From: Betaproteobacteria bacterium
Lineage (GTDB): Bacteria; Pseudomonadota; Gammaproteobacteria; Burkholderiales; Rhodocyclaceae
Length of the DNA: 64,000 nucleotides
Direction: 5' to 3'
Assembly (NCBI GenBank): GCA_016703785.1
Contig: JADJBM010000013.1
Coordinates: 1-64,000, forward strand
Part shown: one piece after another, positions 19,247-28,304 of the stretch
Numbering within the stretch: position 1 is the first letter of the stretch
Layout of the letters: each line of letters opens with the position of its first letter
Notes under the pieces: model-generated
What the model was told of the DNA's origin: nothing
Databases searched by the model: none
Seen by the model: only the letters and a program-made list of their open reading frames with translations
Program-made: the position numbers and the translations under genes

Positions 19247-21367
19247 ATGAACAACCCGCTGCTGAAGCGACTGCTGCCTTTCCTGCGCTGGCTGCCCTAT
19301 TCCGGCACGACGCTGCGCGCCGACTTTATCGCCGGCCTCACCGTAGCCCTGGTGCTGGTACCGCAGTCGATGGCCTACGCGCAACTGGCCGGCATGCCGC
19401 CGTATTACGGCCTCTACGCCGCCTTCCTGCCGGTGATGGTGGCGGCCCTCTGGGGCTCCTCCAACCAGCTCGGCACCGGCCCGGTGGCCGTCGTCTCGCT
19501 GCTGACGGCGTCCTCCCTGTCGGTGTTTGCCGCGCCGGGGTCGGAGCAGTTCATCGCCCTGGCCATCATGCTTGCGCTTCTGGTCGGTCTCGTGCAATTC
19601 GCGCTGGGCGTCTTCAAGCTCGGCGTGGTGGTGAACTTCCTCTCGCATCCGGTCATCGTCGGCTTCACCAACGCCGCCGCGCTCATTATCGGACTGTCGC
19701 AGTTGAACAAGATCCTCGGCGTGCCGATGGGGCGTTCGGAGCATTTCATCCAGGACATCTGGGGCGTGGTGCTGCAGGCGAGCGACACGCACCTGCCGAC
19801 CTTCGTCATGGGCGCAACGGCCATTGCGATCATCGCCGCAACGCGCAAATACGCGCCGAAGCTGCCGGGCGTCCTCATCGCCGTCGCCCTGGCGACGCTG
19901 GCCAGTTGGCAGATCGGCTTCGAGCAGAACGCCGCCTCGCGCATCGAGGAAGTGGTGGATGCCGAAGCCCGTGTCAGGCTGGACGAATACGCCCAGGCCG
20001 AGCTGCGCATCGCCGAGCTGGGCAAGCAGATCGCGGAGGCGAATGTGGCCTTGAACGCGGCGCGCAAGGAACATGGCCCGCTCAGCCAGGAGGCGGCGGC
20101 GCTCAACTACCAGCTGGAGGTGCTGACGATCCAGGTCAAGGACCGCGAGAAGGAGAACCGGGAAAGGAACCGCACCATCCGCCGCTTCGTCTTCGAGCGC
20201 GTGGCTTCGGCGGACGGACAGTCTCACCGCCTGCACCTGGCCGGGCGGGTGCCTGCCGGCGAGAAAGGCGACGGCAGCCGCTGGCGCATCCGCCGCATCA
20301 GCCACGGCGAACTGAGCCTCAAGGGCGGCGGTGACGTCGTCGGCACGATCCCCGAGGGCCTGCCGTCCTTCAGCATCCCGAAGTTTTCCTGGGACATGTT
20401 CGGCACGCTGTTGTCCACCGCGATCGTGATCTCTCTGGTCGGCTTCATGGAAGCGATCTCCATCGCCAAGGCCCTGGCGGCCAAGACCAAGCAGAAGATC
20501 GACCCGAACCAGGAACTGATCGGCCAGGGCCTGGCCAATCTCGTCGGCGCGGTAAGCCAGTCCTTCCCCGTCTCCGGCTCGTTCTCCCGGTCCGCGGTGA
20601 ACATCAACGCCGGCGCCATCACCGGCATGTCGTCGGTGTTCACCGGCCTGTTCGTGCTGATCACCCTGCTGGCGCTGACGCCGTTGCTCTACCATCTGCC
20701 GCAGGCGGTGCTGGCCGCGGTGATCATCATGGCGGTCATCGGCCTGATCAACTTCACTGCCGTCAAGCATGCCTGGCTGGCCAACCGCCACGACGGCATC
20801 GCCGCCATCGTCACCTTCGTCGCCACGCTGGGCTTCGCCCCGCACCTGGACAACGGCATCATGGTCGGCGCCGGCCTGGCCATCATGCTCTACCTGCTGC
20901 GCACCATGAAGCCGCGCGTCGCCATCCTTGGCCGCCATGCGGACGGCACGCTGCGCGACGCCAGCGTGCACAACCTGCCGGCTTCCGAGAACGTCACCGC
21001 GGTGCGCTTCGACGGCCGCCTGTATTTCGCCAATGTCTCCTTCTTCGAGGATGCGATTCTCGAGGCGGTCGCCCGCAACCCCAAGGCGAAGTACCTGCTG
21101 GTCGTCGGCGACGGCATCAACGAGCTCGACGCCTCCGGCGAGGAGGTCATGCACCACCTGGTCGAGCGGCTGCGCAGCAGCGGCGTCAACATGGTTTTCG
21201 CGGGCTTGAAAAAACAGGTGGTCGACGTCATGCGCGCCACGGGCCTGCTTGCCGTGATCGGCGAGGCGAACTTCTACATCAATGCCGATCGCGCCCTCGA
21301 ATCGATCAGCGCCACCGTCGCGGCCGAGGGCATCGAAGGCGCGTTCTGCCTGCTGCCGCAGAAATGA
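19247..21367 (+). CDS. SulP family anion transporter with large coiled-coil insertion and STAS domain
   Basis: A 706-residue inner-membrane SLC26/SulP transporter. Residues about 20-225 and 380-560 carry the membrane core, with the typical SMAYAQLAGMPPYYGLYAAF start and GLANLVGAVSQSFPVSGSFS; a C-terminal STAS domain (about 580-700) is present. Between the halves, residues about 226-362 form an extra highly charged segment (AELRIAELGKQIAEANVAL and following) predicted as coiled coil plus a small beta-rich part, absent from ordinary SulP proteins. SulP members carry sulfate, bicarbonate or dicarboxylates; the substrate is not determined. Its stop overlaps the hyfB start (ATGA), tying it to the Hyf-like complex. 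Confidence 0.93.
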   Translation: MNNPLLKRLLPFLRWLPYSGTTLRADFIAGLTVALVLVPQSMAYAQLAGMPPYYGLYAAFLPVMVAALWGSSNQLGTGPVAVVSLLTASSLSVFAAPGSEQFIALAIMLALLVGLVQFALGVFKLGVVVNFLSHPVIVGFTNAAALIIGLSQLNKILGVPMGRSEHFIQDIWGVVLQASDTHLPTFVMGATAIAIIAATRKYAPKLPGVLIAVALATLASWQIGFEQNAASRIEEVVDAEARVRLDEYAQAELRIAELGKQIAEANVALNAARKEHGPLSQEAAALNYQLEVLTIQVKDREKENRERNRTIRRFVFERVASADGQSHRLHLAGRVPAGEKGDGSRWRIRRISHGELSLKGGGDVVGTIPEGLPSFSIPKFSWDMFGTLLSTAIVISLVGFMEAISIAKALAAKTKQKIDPNQELIGQGLANLVGAVSQSFPVSGSFSRSAVNINAGAITGMSSVFTGLFVLITLLALTPLLYHLPQAVLAAVIIMAVIGLINFTAVKHAWLANRHDGIAAIVTFVATLGFAPHLDNGIMVGAGLAIMLYLLRTMKPRVAILGRHADGTLRDASVHNLPASENVTAVRFDGRLYFANVSFFEDAILEAVARNPKAKYLLVVGDGINELDASGEEVMHHLVERLRSSGVNMVFAGLKKQVVDVMRATGLLAVIGEANFYINADRALESISATVAAEGIEGAFCLLPQK

Positions 21368-23376
21368 TGCCGGCGCTGCTCTCCATCGACGTCCTCCTGA
21401 TTGCCGTCTGCGCCTGGCTGGCGATCGGCCTGGCCGGGCTCGCGGCACCGCGCAACCTTCGCTTCATCAGCAAGACGCTGTTCCCCCTGGGCGCCCTGGT
21501 CGGCGCGCTGGTGGGCCTGTCAGCACTGTTGTTTCTCGGCGGGGCGGCGGAAGTCGCCGTTCTGGCCATCGGCTTGCCCAACCTGCCATTCCATCTGCGC
21601 CTCGACAACCTGACGGCGGTGTTTGCCCTGCTGGTGGGTTTTGTCTCGGCCGGCATCTCGGTGTTCGCCGCCGGCTATTTCCGCAAGGGCGAGGGCACGG
21701 CGCCGGGCCTGATGTGCCTGCAGTACCATTTTTTCCTCGCCAGCATGCTGCTGGTGCTGATGGCCGACGACGCGTATGCCTTCATGGTGGCGTGGGAGGG
21801 CATGGCGCTCGCCTCGTTCTTCCTCGTCACCACCGACCACAAGCACGCGGAAATCCGCCGCGCTGGCTATCTGTATCTTCTGATTGCCCACATCGGTGCC
21901 ATCAGCATCCTGCTGTCCTTCGGCGTCATGACGTCCGGCAGTGGCGACTACAGTTTCGCCGGCATGCGCGCCCAGCAGCTTTCACCCTTCTGGGCCTCGG
22001 CGGCCTACCTGCTGGCGCTGGTCGGCTTCGGCGCCAAGGCCGGCCTGCTGCCGCTGCATGTCTGGCTGCCCGAGGCGCATCCGGCCGCGCCCTCGCCGGT
22101 GTCGGCGATGATGAGCGGCGTCATGCTGAAGACTGCCATCTACGGCCTGCTGCGGGTGAGCTTTGATCTCGTCGGCGATCCGCTGTGGTGGTGGGGCGTG
22201 GTGGCCATGGCCGTCGGCCTGCTCACCGCCGTCTTCGGCGTCCTCTACAGCACGGTGCAAAGCGACATGAAGCGCCTGCTGGCCTATTCCTCCATCGAGA
22301 ACATCGGCCTGCTCGCCGTCGGCCTGGGGCTGACTTTGATCTTCCACGCCTATCGCATGGAAGGGCTGGCGGCGCTGGCCATGACGGCAGTGCTCTACCA
22401 CTGCCTGGCGCATGCCGGCTTCAAGAGCCTGCTCTTCCTGTGCACCGGCTCGGTGCTGCATGCCACGAAGGAGCGCAGTCTCGGCAAGCTGGGCGGGCTG
22501 ATTCACCGCATGCCCTGGGTGGCCTGGCTGGCGCTTGCCGGCGTCATCGCCAGCGCCGGCCTGCCGCCGTTGTCGGGCTTCGTCTCCGAATGGCTGCTGC
22601 TGCAGAGTTTTCTCTTCTCGCCGGGCCTGCCGCATCCCTGGCTGAACATGGTGGTGCCGGTGGCGGCCGCGGTGGTGGCCCTGGTGGCGGCGCTGGCGGG
22701 CTTCGCCATGGTCAAGTTCTACGGCATCGTCTTTCTCGGCCAGATGCGCGAGCCGGCGCTCAAGGAGGCGCACGACGCCGGTCCATGGGAACGGGCCGGG
22801 CTCGTCTGGCTGGCGCTCATCACCCTGCTGCTGGGCATCTTTCCCGCCACGGTGATTTCCTACATTGATGCCGCCACGCGCCAGCTGCTCGGCACGGGGC
22901 TGGCGGACAAGGTGCGCGAACACGGCTGGTGGATGCTGGCGCCCATCTCCCCGGAGCGCGCCAGCTATGAACCGCTGATCTTCCTCGCCACCATTGTCGT
23001 GGCGGTGCTGTTCGGACGGCAACTGGTGCACCGCCTCTATCACGGCCGCATTCGCCGCACGCCGGCGTGGGATTGCGGCTACGTCTTCCAGGGCCCGCGC
23101 GCGCAGGACACGGCCGAGGGATTCAGCCAGCCGATCCGCCGCATCTTCGAACCGATGTTCCGCATGGAGCGGCACTTCCCGACCGCGCGCGATTCGCAGC
23201 CGTACTACAGCGTCAAGGTCGAGGATCACCTGTGGCATTGGCTCTACCTGCCGCTGGCACGCTTGATGAATGCCATTTCCGTGCTGATGACCCGACTGCA
23301 GGGCGGGCGCATTGCCATTTATCTGCTCTACAGTTTCCTCACGCTGATCGTCCTCCTGCTGGTGGCGCGGCCATGA
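21364..23376 (+). CDS. hyfB: Hydrogenase-4-type proton pump subunit B (NuoL/MrpA-like)
   Basis: A 670-residue polytopic membrane protein of the complex I antiporter-like family. The conserved proton-channel signature is visible: GAKAGLLPLHVWLPEAH and SPVSAMMSGVMLKTAIYGLLR, and the later HAGFKSLLFL and GLPPLSGFVSEWLL segments. In Hyf/Hyc and Ehr complexes this subunit translocates protons or sodium. Start overlaps the SulP stop by ATGA. Downstream there is an unusual 116-base gap before hyfC, whereas the other membrane subunits overlap or abut. Confidence 0.93.
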   Translation: MMPALLSIDVLLIAVCAWLAIGLAGLAAPRNLRFISKTLFPLGALVGALVGLSALLFLGGAAEVAVLAIGLPNLPFHLRLDNLTAVFALLVGFVSAGISVFAAGYFRKGEGTAPGLMCLQYHFFLASMLLVLMADDAYAFMVAWEGMALASFFLVTTDHKHAEIRRAGYLYLLIAHIGAISILLSFGVMTSGSGDYSFAGMRAQQLSPFWASAAYLLALVGFGAKAGLLPLHVWLPEAHPAAPSPVSAMMSGVMLKTAIYGLLRVSFDLVGDPLWWWGVVAMAVGLLTAVFGVLYSTVQSDMKRLLAYSSIENIGLLAVGLGLTLIFHAYRMEGLAALAMTAVLYHCLAHAGFKSLLFLCTGSVLHATKERSLGKLGGLIHRMPWVAWLALAGVIASAGLPPLSGFVSEWLLLQSFLFSPGLPHPWLNMVVPVAAAVVALVAALAGFAMVKFYGIVFLGQMREPALKEAHDAGPWERAGLVWLALITLLLGIFPATVISYIDAATRQLLGTGLADKVREHGWWMLAPISPERASYEPLIFLATIVVAVLFGRQLVHRLYHGRIRRTPAWDCGYVFQGPRAQDTAEGFSQPIRRIFEPMFRMERHFPTARDSQPYYSVKVEDHLWHWLYLPLARLMNAISVLMTRLQGGRIAIYLLYSFLTLIVLLLVARP

Positions 23377-23492
23377 AAAGGCTTGCAGGCGGGCGAGCCG
23401 GCGCCTGGGCGGTTCCCTGCTAAGGGGGGGAGGTGTGGGCCATGAATCTCCCCTGGGGGCCCGGCGGGGAGTTTGCGCGAAGGGAGGCCGCA
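23377..23492. other. Non-coding gap inside the hyf operon
   Basis: A 116-base gap between hyfB and hyfC, larger than the overlaps elsewhere in the operon. It is G-rich with an 8-G run near 23424-23431 and a short hairpin (CTCCCC near 23449 and GGGGAG near 23467). A good GGGAGG ribosome-binding site lies just before the hyfC ATG. No gene is visible; it may be the scar of a small inserted repeat. Confidence 0.4.
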
Positions 23493-24446
23493 ATGAGTAT
23501 CTCTGGGCTTCTCTGGCAGTTGTTGGCCATCGTGCTGGCCCTGGCGCTGGCGCCGCTGCTCACCGGTTGGGTGAACCAGTGCCGCGCCTGGCTGCAGAAC
23601 CGCTCGGCGCCGCCGCTCCTGCAGCCGTACTACATGCTGCACAAGCTGTTCCTCAAGGACGTGGTGCTGGCGCATGGCGCCTCACCCCTGTTCCGCTTCG
23701 CCCCCTTTGCGGTGTTCGGCTGCATGCTGCTCGCCTGCGCCATCATCCCGACCCTGTCCACCGACCTGCCGCTGGCGCCGACGGCCGACACCATCGCCCT
23801 GGTCGGCGTTCTCGGCCTGGCGCGCATCTTCATCTCGTTGGCAGCGATGGATGTGGGCACCTCCTTCGGCACCTTGGGCGGACGGCGCGAGATGCTGATC
23901 GGCTTTCTTGCCGAGCCGGCGCTGCTGATGGTGATCTTCACCACGGCCCTGATTTCGCAATCCACCTCCGTGGCCACCATCGTCGAGACGCTGGCCCACC
24001 GCGACTTCATCATCTACCCCAGCCTGGCCTTCGCCGGCATCGCCTTTACCTTCGTTTCCTTCGCCGAAAATGCCCGCGTGCCGGTCGACAACCCGGCGAC
24101 GCACCTGGAACTCACCATGATCCACGAGGCGATGATCCTCGAATATTCGGGACGCCACCTGGCGCTCATCGAATGGGCGGCCAGCCTGAAGCTGTACGCC
24201 TATTCCTGTCTCGGGCTGGCCCTCTTCTTCCCCTGGGGCATCGCCGCAGGCAGCAGCGTCCTCGGCCTGCTGATGGCCATCCCGGTGCTGTTGGTCAAGC
24301 TGGTCATTGGCGGCTTCCTGCTGGCCGGCATCGAGACCATCAACGCCAAGGTGCGCATCTTCCGCGCGCCGGAGTTCCTCGGCACGGCCTTCCTGCTGGC
24401 GGTGCTGGGCCTGCTGGTGCGGCTGATGCTGGAAACGCGGGTATGA
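23493..24446 (+). CDS. hyfC: Hydrogenase-4 component C (NuoH-like membrane subunit)
   Basis: A 317-residue membrane protein of the NuoH/HycD family, which links the membrane arm to the peripheral arm and forms the quinone-site floor in complex I. Conserved elements include the PYYMLHKLFLKD N-terminal loop, LGGRREMLIGFLAEPALLM and the acidic ENARVPVDNPATHLELTM loop. Start chosen at the ATG 23493, preceded by GGGAGG; upstream in-frame codons lie in the non-coding gap. Overlaps hyfE by ATGA. Confidence 0.93.
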   Translation: MSISGLLWQLLAIVLALALAPLLTGWVNQCRAWLQNRSAPPLLQPYYMLHKLFLKDVVLAHGASPLFRFAPFAVFGCMLLACAIIPTLSTDLPLAPTADTIALVGVLGLARIFISLAAMDVGTSFGTLGGRREMLIGFLAEPALLMVIFTTALISQSTSVATIVETLAHRDFIIYPSLAFAGIAFTFVSFAENARVPVDNPATHLELTMIHEAMILEYSGRHLALIEWAASLKLYAYSCLGLALFFPWGIAAGSSVLGLLMAIPVLLVKLVIGGFLLAGIETINAKVRIFRAPEFLGTAFLLAVLGLLVRLMLETRV

Positions 24447-25111
24447 GCGCGACCATGCCGATTTCAGCCCAGCTCATCAACCTGTTCGCCTCGGTGATCC
24501 TGCTACTCGCCTTCGCCATGCTGGCGCAGCGGCGGGTGCTGACGCTGATCAACCTGTTCGCCCTGCAGGGCCTGGCCCTGTGCCTGGCGACGCTGGTGGC
24601 GGCAGTCAGTACGGGCCAGACGCACCTCTACTACTCGGCGGGGCTGACGCTGGTGCTCAAGGTCCTGCTGCTGCCCTGGATCCTGCACCGGCTGGTGCGC
24701 AAGCTGAACGTCAAGAGCGAGGTCGAGGCGCTGATCAACATCCCCGCCACGATGCTGGTCGGCATCGTCCTGGTCATGGTCGCCTTCAATGTTGCGCTGC
24801 CGATCTCCGAGTTGTCGCAGACCATCACCCGTGGCACGCTCGGCATTGCGCTGGCGGTGGTGCTGCTGGCCTTCCTCATGATGATCACGCGGCAAAAGGC
24901 CATCACCCAGGTGGTCGGCTTCCTGTCGATGGAAAACGGCCTTTTCCTTGCCGCCACCAGCGCCACCTACGGCATGCCGATGGTCGTGGAACTCGGCATC
25001 GCGCTCGACGTGCTGGTCGGCGTCATCATTCTCGGCGTGTTCTTCTTCCAGATTCGCGACCAGTTCGACAGTCTCGACATCCGCCACATGGAAAACCTGA
25101 AGGACAACTGA
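24443..25111 (+). CDS. hyfE: Hydrogenase-4 component E (NuoK-related membrane subunit)
   Basis: A 222-residue hydrophobic protein with about six membrane helices, matching HyfE, which contains a NuoK-like part. The ATG at 24443 overlaps the hyfC stop. The chain includes VEALINIPATMLVGIVLVMV and ENGLFLAATSATYGMP, the conserved glutamate-bearing helix of this family. It is a structural membrane-arm subunit of the complex; hyfF follows after four bases. Confidence 0.9.
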   Translation: MSATMPISAQLINLFASVILLLAFAMLAQRRVLTLINLFALQGLALCLATLVAAVSTGQTHLYYSAGLTLVLKVLLLPWILHRLVRKLNVKSEVEALINIPATMLVGIVLVMVAFNVALPISELSQTITRGTLGIALAVVLLAFLMMITRQKAITQVVGFLSMENGLFLAATSATYGMPMVVELGIALDVLVGVIILGVFFFQIRDQFDSLDIRHMENLKDN

Positions 25112-25115
25112 CGAC

Positions 25116-26567
25116 ATGGATTTCTTCGTCCTCATGCTTGTCATCCCCCTTGTCAGCGGTGCGCTGCTGACCGTGGTCGGGGAGCGCGACTGGGCACCCA
25201 ACCTGAACATCATCGCCAGCCTGGGGACCTTTCTTGCGGCCGCCGGACTGACGGTCGAGATCGTCGCCAACGGTCCGCGCTTCGCTTTCGGCGAGCAGTT
25301 CTTCATCGATTCGCTCAACGTCTTCTTCGTCGCCCTGACCGCCTTCGTCGGCCTGTCCACCAGCATCTTTTCCGGCCCCTACATGAAGAACGAGCGTGAA
25401 CACGGCAAGCTCAGCGCGCCGCGCCTGCGCCTCTACAAGAGCATGTTCCAGCTCTTCATGTTCACCATGCTGGTGGCACTGACCACCAACAACCTCGGCA
25501 TCCTCTGGGTGGCGATGGAGGCGGCGACGCTCACCACCGTGCTGCTGGTCTCGCTCTATCGCACGCCGGCGAGCCTGGAGGCGGCCTGGAAATACTTCAT
25601 CCTCTGCGGCGTCGGCATTGCGCAGGCGCTGTTCGGCACCATCCTGCTCTACTTCGCCGCCGAGCGCGTACTGGGCGAGACGGGCAATGCGCTGCTGTGG
25701 ACCCACCTGGTGGAGGTGAAGGGGCAACTCGAGCCGACCATCATGGTCCTGTCCTTCATCTTCCTGCTGGTCGGCTACGGCACCAAGGTCGGCCTGGCGC
25801 CGCTGCACAACTGGCTGCCGGATGCCCATGCCGAGGGCCCGACGCCGGTCTCCGCCGTGCTCTCCGGCCTGCTGCTCAACGTCGCGCTGTATGCCATCCT
25901 GCGCTGCAAGGTGCTGGCCGACGGCGCCATCCCCGGCGGCTTCGCCGGCAACCTGATGATGGGCTTCGGCCTGCTGACGCTGGTGGTGGCGGCCTTCTTC
26001 CTCTCGCGGCAGAAGGACATCAAGCGCATGTTCGCCTACTCGTCGATCGAGCACATGGGCCTCATCACCTTCGCCTTCGGCATGGGCGGGGCGGTGGCCA
26101 ACTTTGCCGGCCTGCTGCACATGACGATGCATTCGCTGACCAAGTCGGCGATCTTCTTCGCCGTCGGCCATGCCGCGCAGAAAACCGGCACGCAGGTGAT
26201 GGAAGATATTCGCGGCCTCATCAGGATCAACCCGCTCATCGGCTGGGGCCTGATGCTCGGCACGCTGGCCATCCTCGGCATGCCGCCCTTCGGCGTCTTC
26301 GCCAGCGAGTTCATGATCCTCACCCACGCCATGAAGCATCATCCGTGGGCCACGCCGATACTGCTGCTGGCCCTCGGCGTCGCCTTCGCCGCCATCTTCG
26401 GCAAGGTGCAGCCGATGGTGTTCGGCGAGACGCACGCCAAACGGCTGCCCCACGCGCCGGCCATCACGCCGGTGTTCGTGCATCTGGCCATCGTGCTGAT
26501 GCTCGGCCTCTACATTCCGCCTTACCTGACGCGCTGGTTCCACGAAGCCGCGCGCATGCTGGGATGA
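25116..26567 (+). CDS. hyfF: Hydrogenase-4 component F (NuoN/NuoM-like proton pump subunit)
   Basis: A 483-residue polytopic membrane protein, second antiporter-like subunit of the complex. The proton-channel motifs are intact: GYGTKVGLAPLHNWLPDAHAEGPTPVSA, then KRMFAYSSIEHMGLITFAFG and TKSAIFFAVGHAAQ. HyfB and HyfF together would give two ion-translocating modules. It starts four bases after hyfE and overlaps hyfG by ATGA. Confidence 0.94.
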   Translation: MDFFVLMLVIPLVSGALLTVVGERDWAPNLNIIASLGTFLAAAGLTVEIVANGPRFAFGEQFFIDSLNVFFVALTAFVGLSTSIFSGPYMKNEREHGKLSAPRLRLYKSMFQLFMFTMLVALTTNNLGILWVAMEAATLTTVLLVSLYRTPASLEAAWKYFILCGVGIAQALFGTILLYFAAERVLGETGNALLWTHLVEVKGQLEPTIMVLSFIFLLVGYGTKVGLAPLHNWLPDAHAEGPTPVSAVLSGLLLNVALYAILRCKVLADGAIPGGFAGNLMMGFGLLTLVVAAFFLSRQKDIKRMFAYSSIEHMGLITFAFGMGGAVANFAGLLHMTMHSLTKSAIFFAVGHAAQKTGTQVMEDIRGLIRINPLIGWGLMLGTLAILGMPPFGVFASEFMILTHAMKHHPWATPILLLALGVAFAAIFGKVQPMVFGETHAKRLPHAPAITPVFVHLAIVLMLGLYIPPYLTRWFHEAARMLG

Positions 26568-28141
26568 CCATGCGCTTTCACGCCGAACCCATCGAGTTTA
26601 CCCGCCAACCCGGCTTGGGCGCGCCCGTATGGGCGGCGCGCGCCGCCGACGGCGACGACCTCATGCGCTTCGCGGTGTCCGTGCATCGCCACGAAGGCCG
26701 TCTCGCCGCGCTGTGGGGCGAGGATCGGCGCCAGCGCGGCGAGGGGTTCCGCCTGCATTGCGTGTTCGCCCTCGATGAAGGTCATCTCTGGCTCGACCTT
26801 GACCTGCCCGCGGAAAACCCGGTTTATCCCGATCTGGCCGGCATCTTCCCCGCGGCCAACCGCATGCAGCGGGCGACGCGCGATCTGGTCGGCATCGCCT
26901 TCGAGGGCGGCTCAGGTGGCGGAGATGCGCGCCCCTGGCTGCGCCACGGCGCCTGGCCGGCGGACTGGCATCCGCTACGCCACGATGCCGGCGAGGGCGG
27001 CGGCTTTCCGAACGATCCGAGCGACTACGATTTCGTCCAGGTCGGCGGCGAGGGTGCCCACGAGATTCCCGTCGGGCCCATCCACGCCGGCATCATCGAA
27101 CCGGGGCATTTCCGCTTCTCGGTGATCGGCGAGCGGGTGCTGCGACTCGAACAGCGCCTCGGCTACCAGCACAAGGGTGTGGAAAAGCTGTTCATCGGCG
27201 GCAGCATCGCCGATGGGGCGCGGCTCGCCGGCCGCATCTCGGGCGATTCGACCTGTGCCTACGCCTGGGCCTATGCCGCCGCCGTCGAGGCGGCCTGCGG
27301 CGTCAATCCGCCGCCGCGCGCCCTCATGCTGCGTGCTCTCATGCTGGAGCGCGAGCGCGTCGCCAATCATCTCGGCGACCTCGGCGCGCTCGGCAACGAC
27401 GCCGCGCTGGCCTTCGGCTTTTCCCAGTTCATGCGCCTCAAGGAGGACTGGCTGCGGGTGAACGGCGCACTCTTCGGCCACCGCTTCATGATGGACCGCA
27501 TCGTGCCCGGCGGCACGGCGTCCGACCTGGAGGCGCCTGCGCTGCGCGCCATCGTCGATCAATGCGACGCCATCGGCCGTGAGGTGAAGGACCTGCGGAA
27601 AATCTACGATGAACATGCCGGCCTGCAGGACCGTTTCCAGACGACCGGCACCATCCATGCCGACCTCGCGCGGGAATTGTCCCTCACCGGCGTCGCCGCC
27701 CGTGCCACCGGCCTGATCCTCGACGGGCGCGCGCATCGCCAGGGCTACACCCCGCCACCGCCCTATGCGGCCCTCGGCGTGCGTCCCGCCACGGACGAGC
27801 GCGGCGACGTGGCGGCGCGTGCGGCGGTGCGCTTCGCGGAAATCTTCGAGTCGCTGCGCCTGCTGCAGGAGATCGCCGTCGGACTGCCCGACAGCGAACT
27901 GTGCATCGAATTTGCGCCCGTTGCCGATGCGCACGGCCTCGGCGTCATCGAGGGCTGGCGCGGCGAAGTGCTGGTGGGCGTGGCGCTCGACGGCGCGGGC
28001 AGGCTGGCCCGCGTCCATCCGCATGACCCCTCCTGGCAGGCCTGGCCGGCGCTGGAGCATGCAGTGATGAAGGACATCGTCCCCGACTTCCCGCTCATCA
28101 ACAAGTCGTTCAACCTGTCTTACTCGGGACACGACCTATGA
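26564..28141 (+). CDS. hyfG: Hydrogenase large-subunit-like protein lacking NiFe ligands (HyfG/NuoCD-like)
   Basis: A 525-residue fusion of a NuoC-like N-terminal part (about 1-165) and a NuoD/hydrogenase large-subunit part, with IGPIHAGI-like VGPIHAGIIEPGHFRFSVIG and YQHKGVEKLF. In true group 4 hydrogenases the next motif is CGICGxxH and the C-terminus has DPCxxC. Here the positions read GRISGDSTCAYAWAY and the protein ends INKSFNLSYSGHDL, so both cysteine pairs are missing. It therefore cannot hold a NiFe centre, like NuoD and like the Ehr complexes. It should act as an electron-transfer or quinone-interacting subunit. Overlaps hyfF by ATGA. Confidence 0.9.
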   Translation: MTMRFHAEPIEFTRQPGLGAPVWAARAADGDDLMRFAVSVHRHEGRLAALWGEDRRQRGEGFRLHCVFALDEGHLWLDLDLPAENPVYPDLAGIFPAANRMQRATRDLVGIAFEGGSGGGDARPWLRHGAWPADWHPLRHDAGEGGGFPNDPSDYDFVQVGGEGAHEIPVGPIHAGIIEPGHFRFSVIGERVLRLEQRLGYQHKGVEKLFIGGSIADGARLAGRISGDSTCAYAWAYAAAVEAACGVNPPPRALMLRALMLERERVANHLGDLGALGNDAALAFGFSQFMRLKEDWLRVNGALFGHRFMMDRIVPGGTASDLEAPALRAIVDQCDAIGREVKDLRKIYDEHAGLQDRFQTTGTIHADLARELSLTGVAARATGLILDGRAHRQGYTPPPPYAALGVRPATDERGDVAARAAVRFAEIFESLRLLQEIAVGLPDSELCIEFAPVADAHGLGVIEGWRGEVLVGVALDGAGRLARVHPHDPSWQAWPALEHAVMKDIVPDFPLINKSFNLSYSGHDL

Positions 28142-28168
28142 TTACGAGAGAGCGATTGCAGAGAGTCT

Positions 28169-28280
28169 CCCTCTCCCCCGGCACCGGGGGAGAGGGTTGG
28201 GGAGAGGGGGTAGGCGCCGTCCTGCGGGGACTGACTCTTGCCCTCTCCCCCCAGCCCCTCCCCCGCAAGCGGGGGAGGGG
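28169..28280. repeat. Pair of C/G-rich palindromes (REP/BIME-like) between hyfG and hyfI
   Basis: Two near-perfect palindromes lie in the 163-base gap: CCCTCTCCCCCGG at 28169-28181 with its complement at 28184-28196, and CCCCTCCCCCGC at 28255-28266 with its complement at 28269-28280. They are separated by about 58 bases. The same type of element occurs at 44962-45057 (pair), and related single hairpins at 32916-32941 and 54962-54996. This is the layout of REP/BIME-type mobile palindromic repeats. Confidence 0.75.
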
Positions 28281-28304
28281 AGCAAAAGTCCCGGAGTGCG
28301 CGCC

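Noticed and set aside
18542..21448. Nearly 970-codon minus-strand frame running from the adenosyltransferase through SulP
   Set aside because: Only its last 184 residues match a known family (adenosyltransferase, start 19096). The rest is antisense to the SulP gene, rich in His/Arg/Gln/Asp, with no motif.
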